A stretch of 64,000 nt of DNA from Rhodeus uyekii (taxonomy: Eukaryota > Chordata > Actinopteri > Cypriniformes > Acheilognathidae). Each line of letters begins with the position of its first letter. Position 1 is the stretch's first letter. This document shows, piece after piece, positions 1-11,846 of the stretch. The notes below the pieces were generated by a model. That model did no database searches, had not been told where the DNA came from, and saw only the letters and a list, made by a program, of their open reading frames with translations. The DNA is taken from positions 2,514,076 through 2,578,075 of the forward strand of contig JAWRVZ010000094.1 of NCBI GenBank assembly GCA_037043235.1, in the 5' to 3' direction. The translations under genes and the position numbers were made by a program.

Positions 1-1866
1 AGCATTGCTAATCTGCATTTCATGACCGTTTGTCCAATCTTAGCGTTCAAGAGAGTGTGGCATCCTACTATCTTGTGCGCGCAGTTTTAATCTGTTTGTG
101 CAGTGTTTGGAGTGGTGAATGAGCGAACGGAATGTTTCTTCTCCCCCAGGTATGTAGTGAGTTTTATGTAACTTATTTCTCAGCTGTGGAAGCACTGTGA
201 GCCACATTTTATGTATTTTAGTGTGTAGTATACTGGCAGCGGCTGTTGCATAAAGGCTGAGTTCAGTTCATTCAGGTTTCCAGTTCCCGTGGCCATCTGG
301 TGAGTAGACGATCAGTTATTGTCTTCACGGATGATCATAAACTAATTCCATGTCTCTTGCATAGGATTGGAGGGTGAACAACATCAGTGCAGTGGTGACA
401 CTGCTGTCTTGCTCCTGCATAATTTCCACTGGACTCGCACCGCTCCGGTTATGTTGGTTAAGGAGCTGCGTTTTCCTACTTTGATTTGTGTCTTATTATT
501 TTGTGTATAAAATTACTTTGGAAGTGTTAATTGTTTTAAGGTTTCTTTTGGGTGTTTGGTTGCGTTTTATGTATCGTAATTGTTGGGTTCACTTCTTGTG
601 AAGCTTCATTTAGTTTGAAGTTATTATAATTTGTGGATCTCGTTTGGCTGAACTACGTGATCTTGTGTAGGATCACTGTGAGTGTGGTGGTTGTGTATTT
701 CTTTTTAGGAGCTGCTGGCCTTCTGATCAGGGTGGACGATCTCATTTTGGTGGTGGTATTCTTCTTTGACGTGGTATGCAGTGTGCACTGGGGTCTTTTT
801 GTTATGTGAGTGTGCTTGTGTAAGTTTAGGAGAATATTTATTGACCGGTCTTTCCTGTGAATTAGTCTGCAGCTCCTTAATGTGAATTATAAGTTTCTTT
901 ATTTTGGGTTCATTGACGATTCTGTTTTTGTCAAAAGATATATTTTTTTTTTATTTATGCCGGTGTCTCCACAATTTATTCGCCACTGGGTAGGGAACCT
1001 GTGTTAAAGGTTCTTCTTAGTAAGATTCTTTGGGTGGAACTCTCAAGGTGGCGTAGTCTGGCAATAATTTGTAACATTTTAAGTGACGGTTGTGAGGCGA
1101 CGCCACGCTCGCCTTGCCCGTATCTTTGGGCGATCCCCTCGTGCTGCCACATATTGTTCACTTTGTTTTAGAAAGCCACTACAAACGGTGTCCCCTTCTC
1201 ATAGTACACTTCAAGGGAGTACAAACGGGTGGAATTTGCCCACAGTCTCAAACTTCCACAATGCATGTGACATCAAAGACAGCAGACAGCAAAGTTGAAG
1301 AAAGATAAAACAGTTAAAAACCAGGTTAAATGGAATGTCAAGAAAAGCAGTGAGGAGAGGACCTAATATAAGTCACTGATTGTAACTATGTTCTGGGAAA
1401 GAGTTTAGACTTGATCAAAGATTAATATGAGTGGATGCAGATCTGTTCAGATGACACACGTCCTGAGGAAACGGATCTATTGTTCATCTCAGACATAGTG
1501 GCAAATTAATGTATATGATCATTCATCAGTGAGATCTCTTTAACACCTGCAAGACATCAAGACTAAACATAAGGAATAACAGCACATAATAGAGAAAAAC
1601 TCAGCAGTCAAGTGTATGACAAATCAGCCTTGATGATAATCTCTGTGGGGTTTAAACATGTCCTTAGTAATGTCAGTGTGTTGACACAGTTCAACAAACC
1701 AAAGCAAGCAAACACCAATGATCACATGCCCATCAGCCAAGCAAGAGATTAAGAGATCCATATTCGCAGCTCCATCAAAGCCTGACGGCGCAGGCAGACT
1801 TCAACAGAGACAAACAGATATATTCATCTTCATCATTTAATGCTCCCTATCAGTCAGTAATGTTCA
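1..1866. other. Unclassified sequence, no gene recognised
   Basis: I see no recognisable protein family here. A minus-strand open frame at 976-1161 (61 codons) is not shadowed by another gene, but it matches nothing I know. Splice-like strings occur on the plus strand: pyrimidine-rich AG followed directly by GTATGT near 147, a short AG...GTGAGT interval at 276-300, and TTGCATAG near 363. They could mark a non-coding transcript or a mobile-element leader. Low-complexity T runs lie near 940. Confidence 0.3.
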
Positions 1867-3135
1867 ACGTTACGTCGGACTGATGTCATGGGATGTCAGC
1901 TCGGAGCCCAATCACCTGCAATTTTAACAATATACGCCAATAAACATTGGCTAGTCACATTTGCATGCCGAGTCCCACCCACCTGGCATATGGGTATAAA
2001 TGGGATTGCATACTCACTTCATTCATACTTTTGCGGATTGCAATCGCTCCTTTCCCGATCGCCTCTGAGAACAAACAGCAGTTTTCATTGCCATTCATTC
2101 GTGCTAATTGCAAGAGCACATTCATGATGGCATTGCGGTCATGACTCTCCTTTAATACAGAAGGACGAGTCCTCTCTGCTGCTACCCACCTCCTCTCCAC
2201 TTCTCATAGTAGAGCTCAAGGATTGGTTGGCACTCTGGGAGATCTGAGGGTCACAGTGGGAGCCTCTTTATCGGGCCAGCCCCAACAAACCTCACACTCC
2301 TCTAGCATACCATGTGTCATCGACAATCCTGGACCATCAGACCCTCGCCCAGACGATGTCCACTCTGATGGTTCAGGAATGCCATCTCAGGTTGGACCTA
2401 GCTGAGATGAAGGACCCCAACAAAGTTTGCTTTCTCAATGGCTGGCCTCTTTGGCGAGGACTGTGCCCAGCAGTTCTCGACAGTCCAGAAGCAGACTGAG
2501 GCGATATGTTACAGTTTGCCCTAGCATGACTCTGCCACCAAACCGCTGCAGGCTATCCCTCAGCCTGCTCGAACAACCCGAGCCCCCCGGAGGAAGGCAA
2601 TGTAGACTGTCCAGCCCACTAACCCTCGAAAAGAGCATCAAAGTGGCCCTGAGACAGGAGATGGGGGGAGCTGCTCTAAACCAGGAGCTTGTGAATGCAT
2701 CACTGTTATGTTGATTTCTGTTATTCTTATTTCTAACCCATATTTTCAATAAAAAAGTAGTTTACTCTATCTCTAAGCTATATTGGGTCAGAGTTTACAG
2801 TGAGCGATGCCACGCCTACCAGGTTGGGCCTCAGCGCTCCCTGCACTGAAGCCTGTGGTGTTTTCCATAGGGACCCCATGATGTCAGTCCGACGTAACGT
2901 AGAACGTGACAGATAGAGAACGTCTAGGTTATTATTATAACTCCTGTTCCCTGAAGAAGCCCATAGCCCTGAACCACCACTGATTGGCTAGGATCCTGTC
3001 TTGGCTCCTCAGTAAAATATGAATAAAGTGAGTATGCTGGTCCTCACTAGCCAATGTTCATTGGCACGTTTTGTTAAACTTGGAGGTGATTGGGGTCCCA
3101 GGCGAGACCCCGTGACGTCAGTCCGACATAACGTT
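1867..3135 (+). mobile_element. Decayed DIRS-like element (relic A)
   Basis: The ends are inverted copies of each other. 1867-1954 matches the reverse complement of 3047-3135, both starting AACGTTAYGTCGGACTGAYG and running inward to ACATTGGCTAG. A third copy of the same terminus lies inside at about 2870-2900. The interior carries a gag-like fragment (2230-2640) of the kind found in fish DIRS elements. TGACGTCA occurs at 3113-3120, and a degenerate form (TGATGTCA) at the left end. Inverted rather than direct terminal repeats, no evident target duplication and the gag match support DIRS over an LTR element. The reverse transcriptase and recombinase are absent, so this copy is an internally deleted relic. 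The inner terminus may mean two overlapping insertions or a duplicated end. Confidence 0.65.
2230..2640 (+). pseudogene. DIRS gag-like fragment
   Basis: In shifting plus-strand frames this stretch shows the segment QTMSTLMVQECHLRLDLAEM (around 2350-2410). It corresponds to the best-conserved part of the putative Gag of cyprinid DIRS elements (a run of the form AMSTLVVQERHLWLNLAEM in relatives, as I recall the family). A proline- and arginine-rich tail follows near 2540-2610. Stop codons and frame changes separate the pieces, so no functional product is expected. A related fragment lies in minus orientation at 7140-7433. DIRS Gag is assumed to bind element RNA, but its function is poorly known. 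Confidence 0.55.
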
Positions 3136-3448
3136 CCGTTCCCATGAATGGGAGTTACATTATTAACGTTACTAGACGTTATCACATTCAAAACAATTAT
3201 CACTTATTAGCAGACCAAAAATGAACATCAAAACTCTGGTTTATCCATGTCTACATATTTCTCAGTGTGTGCGTGTTTGGACCTGATATTCATTTATTTA
3301 AGGCCGGGGACATTTGTTTTGGTCCCCATGAATAAACAAGCTATTAAATTATACAGAATTTTCAAAAATCTATAATAGCTTTTTCAAAATCTAAAAACAT
3401 GGGAACACAATATGTGTGTCTGTGTGTGTGTGTGTTGGGTGATCTTAC

Positions 3449-3497
3449 TTTGAGGTTGCAGAATTGAAAGTTAGTGGAACATTTTCCCTCTGGAGAC
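3449..3497 (-). CDS. Candidate 49-nt internal exon, gene unidentified
   Basis: On the minus strand a pyrimidine-rich acceptor (...TTTTTTTGTGCAG) ends at 3498 and a donor GTAAGA begins at 3448. Two frames are open. The more protein-like one reads SPEGKCSTNFQFCNLK with two cysteines (phase 2 in, 0 out). The exon is short, so the open frame alone has little weight and the call rests on the paired splice sites. It could be the downstream part of the same minus-strand gene suggested by 12724-12888, but the phases do not join directly. Confidence 0.3.
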
Positions 3498-3659
3498 CTG
3501 CACAAAAAAATTAAATAAAAACAATTTATATGAGAAACTATATGAAAATATACAATCAGTCATCATGATTAAATTTATGTGATTAAGATGTGTGAAAGAC
3601 AGACATTTATCAAGGGCTTTTATTATTGATTTATTTAATGTGGTTTAATTTTGTACACT

Positions 3660-3830
3660 GATGTTTGTAAAATAAGTCTCTTCTGCTTATCAAGACTGCA
3701 TTAATACAGTAGCTAAAATATCTGTTTTCCATGTAATATTTGTGGTAACAGTAATCAAATCTCTATTTTCAGTACCATTACTGTCTTCAGTGTCACATGA
3801 TACTTCAAGAAAAATAAGTTTTACAGTGGA
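3660..3830 (+). repeat. Cyprinid interspersed repeat copy
   Basis: This stretch carries the shared core (GTCTCTTCTGCTTATCAAG, then TGCATTAATACAGTA) and ends with CTTCAGTGTCACATGATACT. Related copies in this window are at about 37690-37870 and 39845-39935, with an end fragment (GATCCTTCAGAAATCATTC) at 4808. It is a short dispersed non-autonomous repeat, and I cannot assign its superfamily from sequence alone. Confidence 0.55.
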
Positions 3831-3989
3831 GTTCAGTTATGTCAACGGCGTCGGGGGTTGCAAAAAGGCGTCGAGATAACCGTTTAGCGAGATAACCAAC
3901 ACCCAATATAGCAGAATTGTTTCATTATGAACTGAGGACTAGTTTGTGTTCTACTTCATGATGCTTGGGGACTATTTTTGAGTTGACAA

Positions 3990-4205
3990 TTTTCATGACA
4001 TTTTGAGGAATTTTTTTCTCTGAGTTTTTTTTCTTTTTCATGATGTTATCACTGTTTTTTTTTTTTTGGTCTTTGGTTGGCCTGTTCTCCCTCCCTCCCC
4101 TGGTTTCATGTCAGTTTGGCCCCCTGTCTTGTATTTCTTGTGTTGTACTGTTAGTCTGGTGTTCATGTAGGGACGCCAGGTGGCGTCCCTTTAGAGGGGG
4201 GGTAG
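3990..4205 (+). mobile_element. 3' internal end of a Gypsy-like LTR element
   Basis: The segment immediately upstream of the LTR ends in a purine tract, AGAGGGGGGGTAG, directly before TGTCACGG. This is the expected polypurine primer position of an LTR retrotransposon. A short inverted repeat (AGGGACGCC...GGCGTCCCT) precedes it. No protein domain is left, and the rest of the element is missing on the left. Confidence 0.55.
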
Positions 4206-4608
4206 TGTCACGGTTCTCTCAGGTTCAGTTCCGTTTCTAGTCACAGAACCGTGGCACTGCTCTTCCTCCAGTGTTTGTGTCTTGTGATTGTAAACCCCAC
4301 CCATCTTGTTACCTCAATTCCCTTGAGTGTTGTCAGCTGTTCTCAGCTCGTTACCTTTCCTCATGTGTCCCTATTTAATCCTGCTGTGTTTGCTGTCCTG
4401 TGTCGTGTCGTTGTCATTCTATGTTCCTATCATGCCGGTTCATCCGGTTGGTTTGTGCGTCCTGATTTGTGTTAGTTATGATGGTTCAGTTTAATGTTTT
4501 TCCCCCCTCGTGGGTTTTTGGTTTTCATGTTATGTTCTTTTCTGTCTTTGTAAATAAATCCTTAATTTCCCCTGCACTTGAGTCCTTCCCTGTACCCAGT
4601 CCGTGACA
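4206..4608 (+). mobile_element. Gypsy-like LTR (3' LTR), 403 bp
   Basis: It starts TGTCACGGTTCT and ends CCGTGACA, an inverted terminal TGTCACGG/CCGTGACA pair. A TATTTAA box lies near 4370 and an AATAAA signal at 4553, followed by CTGCACTTGAGTCC. The same LTR family appears at 24578-24962 and, split by a transposon, at 54123-55698. Transcription would run left to right. Confidence 0.75.
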
Positions 4609-5040
4609 AAAATACTATTAATCAAATGCTATTAATTGAAAATACATACATTAAAAAACATTTTGAGTTGAGACTTAGGAGCAGATAGAGAAGAAATATT
4701 GTGAAAAGAGATATGCAACTTCCAGAGCTTGGGAGAGTTAGCACAAAAAGATTGTCCACCTATAGTAGAAAACCGGAATCTAGGAACTGACAATAGGCCA
4801 AGTTTAGATGATCCTTCAGAAATCATTCTAATATGCTGATTATCTAATTTCTTATTATTATCTATCTATTATTATTATTTAGGATTATTTGATGAACATG
4901 AAGATCAAAAGAACAGCGTTTATTTGATAAGGAGATCTTTTTTTGATTCTTTTTGATCAATTTAATATAGCACTGCAAAATAAATTATATTTATGTATTA
5001 TATTTAAAATATTTATTTTCATAAAAATGCAGACAACTTT
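4609..5040. other. AT-rich sequence, little recognised
   Basis: The only recognisable item is the end fragment of the cyprinid repeat near 4808-4850. The interval 4640-4800 may be an eroded coding relic of a mobile element on the minus strand, but no motif can be named. Confidence 0.3.
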
Positions 5041-5048
5041 CTCTAGCG

Positions 5049-5583
5049 CAGTGCTTCTCAATTATTTTCTTTCGCGCCCCCCTAGGAAGAGGTAAAAATT
5101 CCGCGCGCCCCCCCTGCCCCCATTTTGGAACTTTTGCCTTATCGTTTCCATGGCAACGCGTCATGCTCGTCACGTGACATACCGCAGTCACAAAAAGCAC
5201 TGTATAATAGATAATTCAAAATAGTCACCAACTTGTTGGCTCAACTTGTTGAAACCTAAAAGAAATCTTATGTGGTTGAAAACACTGAATTGTTGTGATA
5301 AATGACAAGCTCTGAGCGCGTCTTTTTTTGGATCAGTGCCAGAAAGCGTGTGGAAAACACGTGTGAATTCAGTTGATCACGTGACACATATGAAGACTGG
5401 TGTGATCGTACACGTCAAAGGATGAGGGGACGGTTATCTGAACTTCATATATGCTGCTCTTGTTCAGTGCAAGAAAACCTACTCCCTGGCAAAAAAAAAA
5501 AAAAGCATGTACCCTAGGGTCACGCGCGCCCCCCCTGGCATCGCTCCCTGGGGGGGGCGCGCCCCACTATTTGAGAACCACTG
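5049..5583. mobile_element. Non-autonomous hAT element, 535 bp
   Basis: The terminal inverted repeats are CAGTGCTTCTCAA on the left and TTGAGAACCACTG on the right. They match the CAGTGGTTCTCAA end of Charlie-type hAT elements. The 8-bp flanks CTCTAGCG at 5041-5048 and 5584-5591 are identical, the target duplication length expected for hAT. GC-rich subterminal runs (CGCGCCCCCC type) sit inside both ends. No transposase frame is left, so it would depend on a transposase from elsewhere. Confidence 0.9.
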
Positions 5584-5591
5584 CTCTAGCG

Positions 5592-6642
5592 AGAGGAGGC
5601 CTTACTGACCACATATTATAAACATTGTGATTCTTTATCCTGCAACATCAGAAGGATAGAACAGACTTCAGTGATTAAGACTGTTAAACTCCAAAAAGGA
5701 CAAAAACACTGTTCGACATGGAGAAACAGCATCATATGACCACCCTCATTTGAAAACTGATGACAAAACCTTAATTTTTGGTAAAACTACCCCTTTAATC
5801 ATTGGCATGGCACTCAGATATATAATTGTTATGATGTTTCATCTGTATCTTGAAAATGTGCATAATGACGACTCATTTGAATTTCATTTGGCAGCAGTCA
5901 TATTGAAAAGCGACTCTGACATTTTAGGATAATTGTGCCATAACATTGGTATTTTATATTAGAAATGTTGATTATATGCTTGGAGGAACACAAAATGTGA
6001 TTGTCAAAACGTGTAAATTTAGGATTAATAAAGACACGTTTCTCTCTGCATAGAAATTACATTGTCAAATATCTTTGTATGCACGTCCCTAAAACAGATC
6101 CTCATCTCCAACAAAAACATCAAGATTAAGGCTTTTTGGCAAATGACACTGTGGCTTCAGTTTCTATATTTTTTTTACTTTAAAAATGAATTTCAGTTGA
6201 GAAACAACAGGAACAGTTAGGATGTGCTCGTGAAGACAGGTTGTACTACAATGAGAGGCCAATTTTGGGCCCATAATGTAGCTTAAAACCAGAAATGAAA
6301 TACAGAAAATGGGAACTTGATGCTATGGGATTGCTTCTGTGTGAGCTGTTATCTGAAGCACATATTTTATTTATTTACCTTTTTTTAACATGAAGTCGCA
6401 GTGAGAATAAAATTCTCTTTTACAAGAGAGACCAGGTACCTTGCTAGAGACCAAAGTAGCAGCCATACAGTAAGACAATTAAAAAAAAAAAAGTACAGAA
6501 TTAGAATTACATTAGAACATCCTCTCAACAAAAACAGTTGCTCTCTTTATGATGATTTTAAATTCCCCAATAGGAACAAACTGTTTAGTTTTAGATCTTT
6601 TTGCAAAGTATTCCATGCATAGGGTGTGTGGTAGTAATATGC
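5592..6642. other. Unique AT-rich sequence, nothing recognised
   Basis: Short open frames at 5750-5932 and 6401-6622 have no recognisable motif and no splice support. I treat this as intronic or intergenic. Confidence 0.4.
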
Positions 6643-7745
6643 AGTTCCCTTTCAAAGGTGAACCTGAGCTGCCCTAGAGGTCGCTATAACATGACAATGA
6701 ACTTGACATCATCTATGACATCATCACTGGTCTGACTGTTACTATTTAACGGCACCTGTGCTATTAATACGTGCACTGTGAGTGCTTCCCTATGAGGAAA
6801 TTGAAAGAAAATCGGAACAGCCATCTGTGTCTTGCAGTTCAGGACCTACTATGGCTTAGGCGAGTAGGAAACTGAGGTTGTGGGGCTTGCAGATGGAGCT
6901 TGCAGATGAATTTGATAAAGGTATGAATATTTCTCATTCATTTGTGGCTAACGAGAGCGAGCTGCCGGATTGTGATGATGTTTTGTCTTTCACATCATCT
7001 GATCTGGCAGAGAGTGTTCCTACCTTCGAGCCATGAAGAGCAGGACGAGGCAGATGAGTTCAATGATAGTTCCAAACACTCTCAGCCCGCCTGTCCCGCA
7101 TATGATGAGTTACTGGATGGTATGTCCACTACACTACCCTTAGCGACAAGCAGGTGAAGGGGCTGCAGTAGGTGGTTGGGCGGGGACAGTTGCAGAACAC
7201 TGGGGAAGGATGTGATTGATTGCTTCTGTCTGTGATTGATTGCTTCTGTTTCTGTGCAGTCGAGAACTGCTGGGCAAATTCCAGTATGGAATGGTCTCCC
7301 TCATGTCTGCCAGCCATAGGTAGTGTTCCTGGACCACAAGTGTGGGCATTGCCTGATTCAGTGACCACACAGTGACTTTCATCGCTTGTCGGGTCCATTG
7401 GTCCAACACGGGTCCTCCATGCAGGAGGGCCATGGCATGCCAGGCTGAGACAGCCTGTCCAGCGCCTCTTTAAGCTTTGGCTTTGAGCACAAACAAGAAA
7501 TTAAAGACATTGGACGGGAGACACTAATTACCACACCATGCAGTTTTGTGAACATAATTGCATCTCGACAGCACAGTCCACCAGAGGGATCTACACACAC
7601 ACCACTTGACCACCCCACCATAGAGGGTAGTGAGGGTGGAGGAGGCACCAGTTTAGTTTCAGGCAGAAAAAGGTGACTTACATGATCTGGTAACCTCTTC
7701 ATGCACTTCTCACGCACTTCCCTTCTCCCGAGAAGAAGGGAACTG
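6643..7745. mobile_element. Rearranged DIRS-like element (relic B)
   Basis: The left edge, GTTCCCTTTCAAAGGTGAAC, resembles the terminus of the main DIRS element (TTCCCTTTCAAGGGAAC). The right edge near 7720-7742 again carries TTCCCTTCT...AGAAGAAGGGAA. Inside, 6893-7160 reads on the plus strand with an N-terminal gag-like piece ending CPAYDELLDGM, close to SPAYEELLEVV in the main element. By contrast, 7140-7433 reads as gag on the minus strand. The copy is therefore rearranged by an inversion as well as deleted. Confidence 0.55.
7140..7433 (-). pseudogene. DIRS gag-like fragment, inverted
   Basis: The minus strand reads LNQAMPTLVVQEHYLWLADM around residues 28-47 of a 97-codon open stretch. 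This is the same conserved Gag segment seen in relic A. It ends QTEAINHILPQ followed by a proline- and alanine-rich tail. A related frame continues upstream to about 7717. The other gag-like half of this element (6893-7160) is on the opposite strand. No functional product is expected. Confidence 0.55.
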
Positions 7746-9059
7746 GGGCTGGACCTTGTTGACTAGCGTGCACTGCCCTGAGATACCAATTATCTAGCCT
7801 TAAACATTCGGGACACAGAGGAGGCCTCCGTTTGAGCCCGACACACTCAGTAAAGCATCCGTCATCTCTGGGTCAGTCTCAAGTCAGTCTGGCATCGAAT
7901 CTGCTCCGGGTCAGACTCGACCAACTTTACCCGAAGTGGGAATTGCAGCCAAGTCTTCATCCGCATCTTAACGTGCTTTAAGCCCAGATACGTGAGGTAT
8001 CGCTCAAGCCAGGTCACAACTACATCCAGAAACACACTGGTGGAATGTCATCTTTAAAAAGTGGCAACATCACACCCGTGCTTGCTCTTTCAAGGAAACT
8101 GCAAAGGGAAATGGTCACAACATAAATTGCAAGACCAGTTACAGTATATACCCCCTATACCCTCATTCACTATAACATACATTGCTCCACTAATATAGTC
8201 CACTTGAAGGAGGGAATGAAAAAGAGTGAGCGAATTCAGACACTAAGTAAGCTGACGCTTTTTCATAGTTTGTGCATGCTGTTTAACAATCATTTGAAAC
8301 TTCAAACTGGCAGGTCACTTATTTAGTTTACTTATGTTAGGTTTACTTATTGTAGAGTTAGTAAACGTTATGGATATTATAATGTTTTAAGCGAATGTCA
8401 TAACAAATGTCAGTAGACCGGGAAGATTTTAAACTGAGTAGTTAATTAATAAATTGGTACGATTTTACCTTCATGCTGTGGTAACACAAACCAGAAAACA
8501 GAATACAATGAGCACAACGCTGAAAAGGGGCGGGGCTACATAAGGTCTATGAGCTACCAAAATAAACTAGGTTAGGTTAGACTTTGGCATAGCATGGATC
8601 GTTTGAAAAGTTTAAATTGAAAATAAAATGGGATGGCATGTGAGCACAAAATGAATTCCACTGCTGAATTGTGTCATTGCAATGAGATTAAAAATCAGTT
8701 CAAAATAAAACGGTTTGCTTTGAATTAATATTGGGCAATTGGGCTTCTGACATATTTCAGAGCTAATATAACAGTTTGGACTGGTTCAAAAACATTAAAT
8801 TTGATCTAATTTCATTTCAATTTAAACTATAATACATTTGCATTAATAGCAATTAACATGTAGCTAAGTCTCTGAAAACATATTCTGTTAAACTATATTT
8901 TACCCGTAACAAATGTGAAGCATGCTAAATGTATTTTTTCACAAGGGTTGGCATGTTGTCTGATTTTTAGCTGTGTTTGCTAGTAGCTCTGTTCATTATT
9001 TTGTGTAGTTTTTGCCCATGTCTGACAGAAATTCATTTGCAAACAAGAGGCATTTGACT
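7746..9059. other. Unique sequence, nothing recognised
   Basis: No open frame of note, no terminal repeats and no microsatellite. Treated as intron or intergenic sequence. Confidence 0.4.
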
Positions 9060-9400
9060 TTCTCTTTCATTTCGGCTTTAATTTGTGCCCCTTCACAGGG
9101 AAATTAACCCCTCTTCATTTCCCATCACTGTCAAGAGCGGGTCGCTACGGAAACCGTTACTGTGGCAACAAAGGGAGGCGGCGACCATAGACCCTCCTCC
9201 TCTAAGCTCTCCATGAGGGGCTCATTACAAAAATGGGCTCAGCCATGTTGAATTAGCACTAATTAGGATAATTACGCTCAGTCTCTCTCTGCCGGGGAAA
9301 ATGGTTTCCGTAGAAAGTGGAGGAATAAATTAGACCGAAAGCCACTTCGCTGCAGCATTTTACAATCTCAAGGCATTGTGGGTGACAGTCAGCATCTGAC
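9060..9400. promoter_or_regulatory. Candidate conserved non-coding element
   Basis: This interval is more base-balanced and complex than its surroundings. It has no repeat signature and no long frame. It holds homeodomain-type TAATTA-like sites close together (ACTAATTAGGATAATTACG near 9258-9276) and CCATTTT/CATTGT strings. It looks like the developmental enhancer elements found in fish introns. This is an impression from composition only. Confidence 0.25.
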
Positions 9401-11015
9401 TGAGAAACTAGAGTTGCATGTATTTATACGGACCGGACGTTATAAATCATAGCTCTTTTAAAGAGTTTTGCTGCAATGATCAACTCCTGTGACAGTTCCA
9501 GTAAGAAAATCAAATGCAGTAATATTCCTGCAGCAGTGCAACCAGAGGACTCTGGAGGAGCTCCAGATATACTCTCAGAGCTTTGGCAGACCAACACGTT
9601 TAGCTGGGAGCTGGATTTGTCAACATTTTTTCTTGGCTCTGGAACGAACATGCTGCTTGTGTGTGCCTGTGTGTGTGTATGTATGTGTATCCACATCCAG
9701 CTTTACAATAATTTTGTTCATTGTGCAATAATGCAACAAATAACAGTATGCAGAATGGGTTGAAATCACCCAGGGCACCACAATATGATATTATGTTGAT
9801 TTTAAACATTTCGTGATATGGTATTGCAGTAGAATATATTGCAATATATTACCTTTTAAAAACTGCAAATGTCAATGTGTGTTTTATCTAAAAATAAAAA
9901 GTTGGTTAATCTCACATCTCTTTATACATTAAATGTTTTAATTGCTTTTTTTTCTTATGCAAATGTTAACAGAGCATTCCATTTGATCATTTTCAAAAAA
10001 TGGGAATGAGAATATTTCAAATGGAAATTAGAATATCATTCAGAATAACATTTCAAGAAAAATCGTTCCATGGATGATATATAAATAAGATTTCAAAGAC
10101 ATTATTAAATACCAAATAACTTTGCAGAACCGTTATTATTAACCTATTAACATTACTGGAAGAACATTTGTTCATAACGTTAAGAGTATCTTGCCAGACC
10201 GTTCTGACTGACTGAGACTAAGAATGTTCCCCTGGTTCCTCCTTTTCAGTTATGAAATGTAATTTTGTACTGAATCACATTTATATACAATAATTGTATG
10301 TTCTTAATGCAATAATGAAACCATGGTGCACAACAACTACAATAATCGAACTGACATCTAAAATACAAATTGTCTCCCTAAATACATGGTCTTGTCTTAG
10401 AGCAAATGATTCATCAGTGCACATTATTTAAAAGAAAGAACAATTATTGTGCATTTTTATAGAACGTTGCAATATTTATTATAAATTATGTATCACTGTG
10501 CATACTTTTTATAATTCATGTGCCTCGCAATCTTTAATAAAAATAATTTCCTTTTCCGCTAGGATGTCTTCCTTCCTAGCGACATCTCTTCTCTGATCAC
10601 ATGTTTTCTGGCTAGATTTTGTTCTAAATTTGTTCTAGTTCCAGAAGACCACTTCACTCAAATGTATGTCAAAATAGGGAAGAAAACATAATCACAACAT
10701 CTGTTTCATTCCGACTTTAATGCAGCAACAACTGTAACATGAAGTGACAATAGCAGCAAATTCTGTGTGTGGGGATCAGGTTTTACAGCTATTGACCAAA
10801 TGCTTTCTTCACAATGATAGTAAAACCTGAAATTAAATGCATTATGAGGAGCAGCCAACCTTCTGATTAAGAAACCAGCTTAATATACTAAATGGTGCCC
10901 TAATGAAAATTTTAAAAAGGGTTTAGAGCTTAGAAAATAACATTAGCTTATGATAAAACAATAGAAGTAAAGCCCCACTGTAAATCCCCACCATAATGGC
11001 AAAACAAACATGTGT
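9401..11015. other. Unique AT-rich sequence
   Basis: An open stretch on both strands at 9476-9700 includes CTCTGGAGGAGCTCCAGA, but no reading frame is recognisable. 9776-9850 carries the low-complexity GATATT/ATATTGCAATAT repeat, also seen near 47580 and 48580. Nothing else stands out. Confidence 0.35.
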
Positions 11016-11338
<323 letters not shown>

Positions 11339-11339
11339 T

Positions 11340-11800
11340 TCGTTCTGCCTCAGTGGTTTCAGTGATCTTCAGCCAGCGGGAAAGAGAAAGATGCAGTTTA
11401 AGAGAAAGAGAAAATTGACCAAACAGAAATTTAAACTGAATGGTTGTGAATGGAGTGAGATCAGGAGATTGCTCTTGTGCAAATCAGATATTAACAGTGA
11501 TAATGATGTTTGAATAAGAAGATTGGATGAGCACCAAAGGTAAATGTCTTTAAGATCACATGCACACATATTAAAAGGCTCTTTGAGGACGTCTCTGCCT
11601 CGGGTATCTGGGCATCAGATGCAGGAAAAGAGAAGAATTAGAGAAGCATTTAATGTGGAGTAAAACACAGCTGAGAGAGAACAGCTTAATTATGCCATGC
11701 TAATTATCTACAAATTATTATTGAACAATAATGTGACTACATGAACAGAAACTCTGAAGGGTCTGGTTTCCATGTGAAAATTAGTCATTAATTTAATCTG

Positions 11801-11846
<46 letters not shown>

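Noticed and set aside
147..152. AG-GTATGT string suggesting a recursive splice site on the plus strand
   Set aside because: All better exon evidence in the window is on the minus strand, and one short string is not enough.
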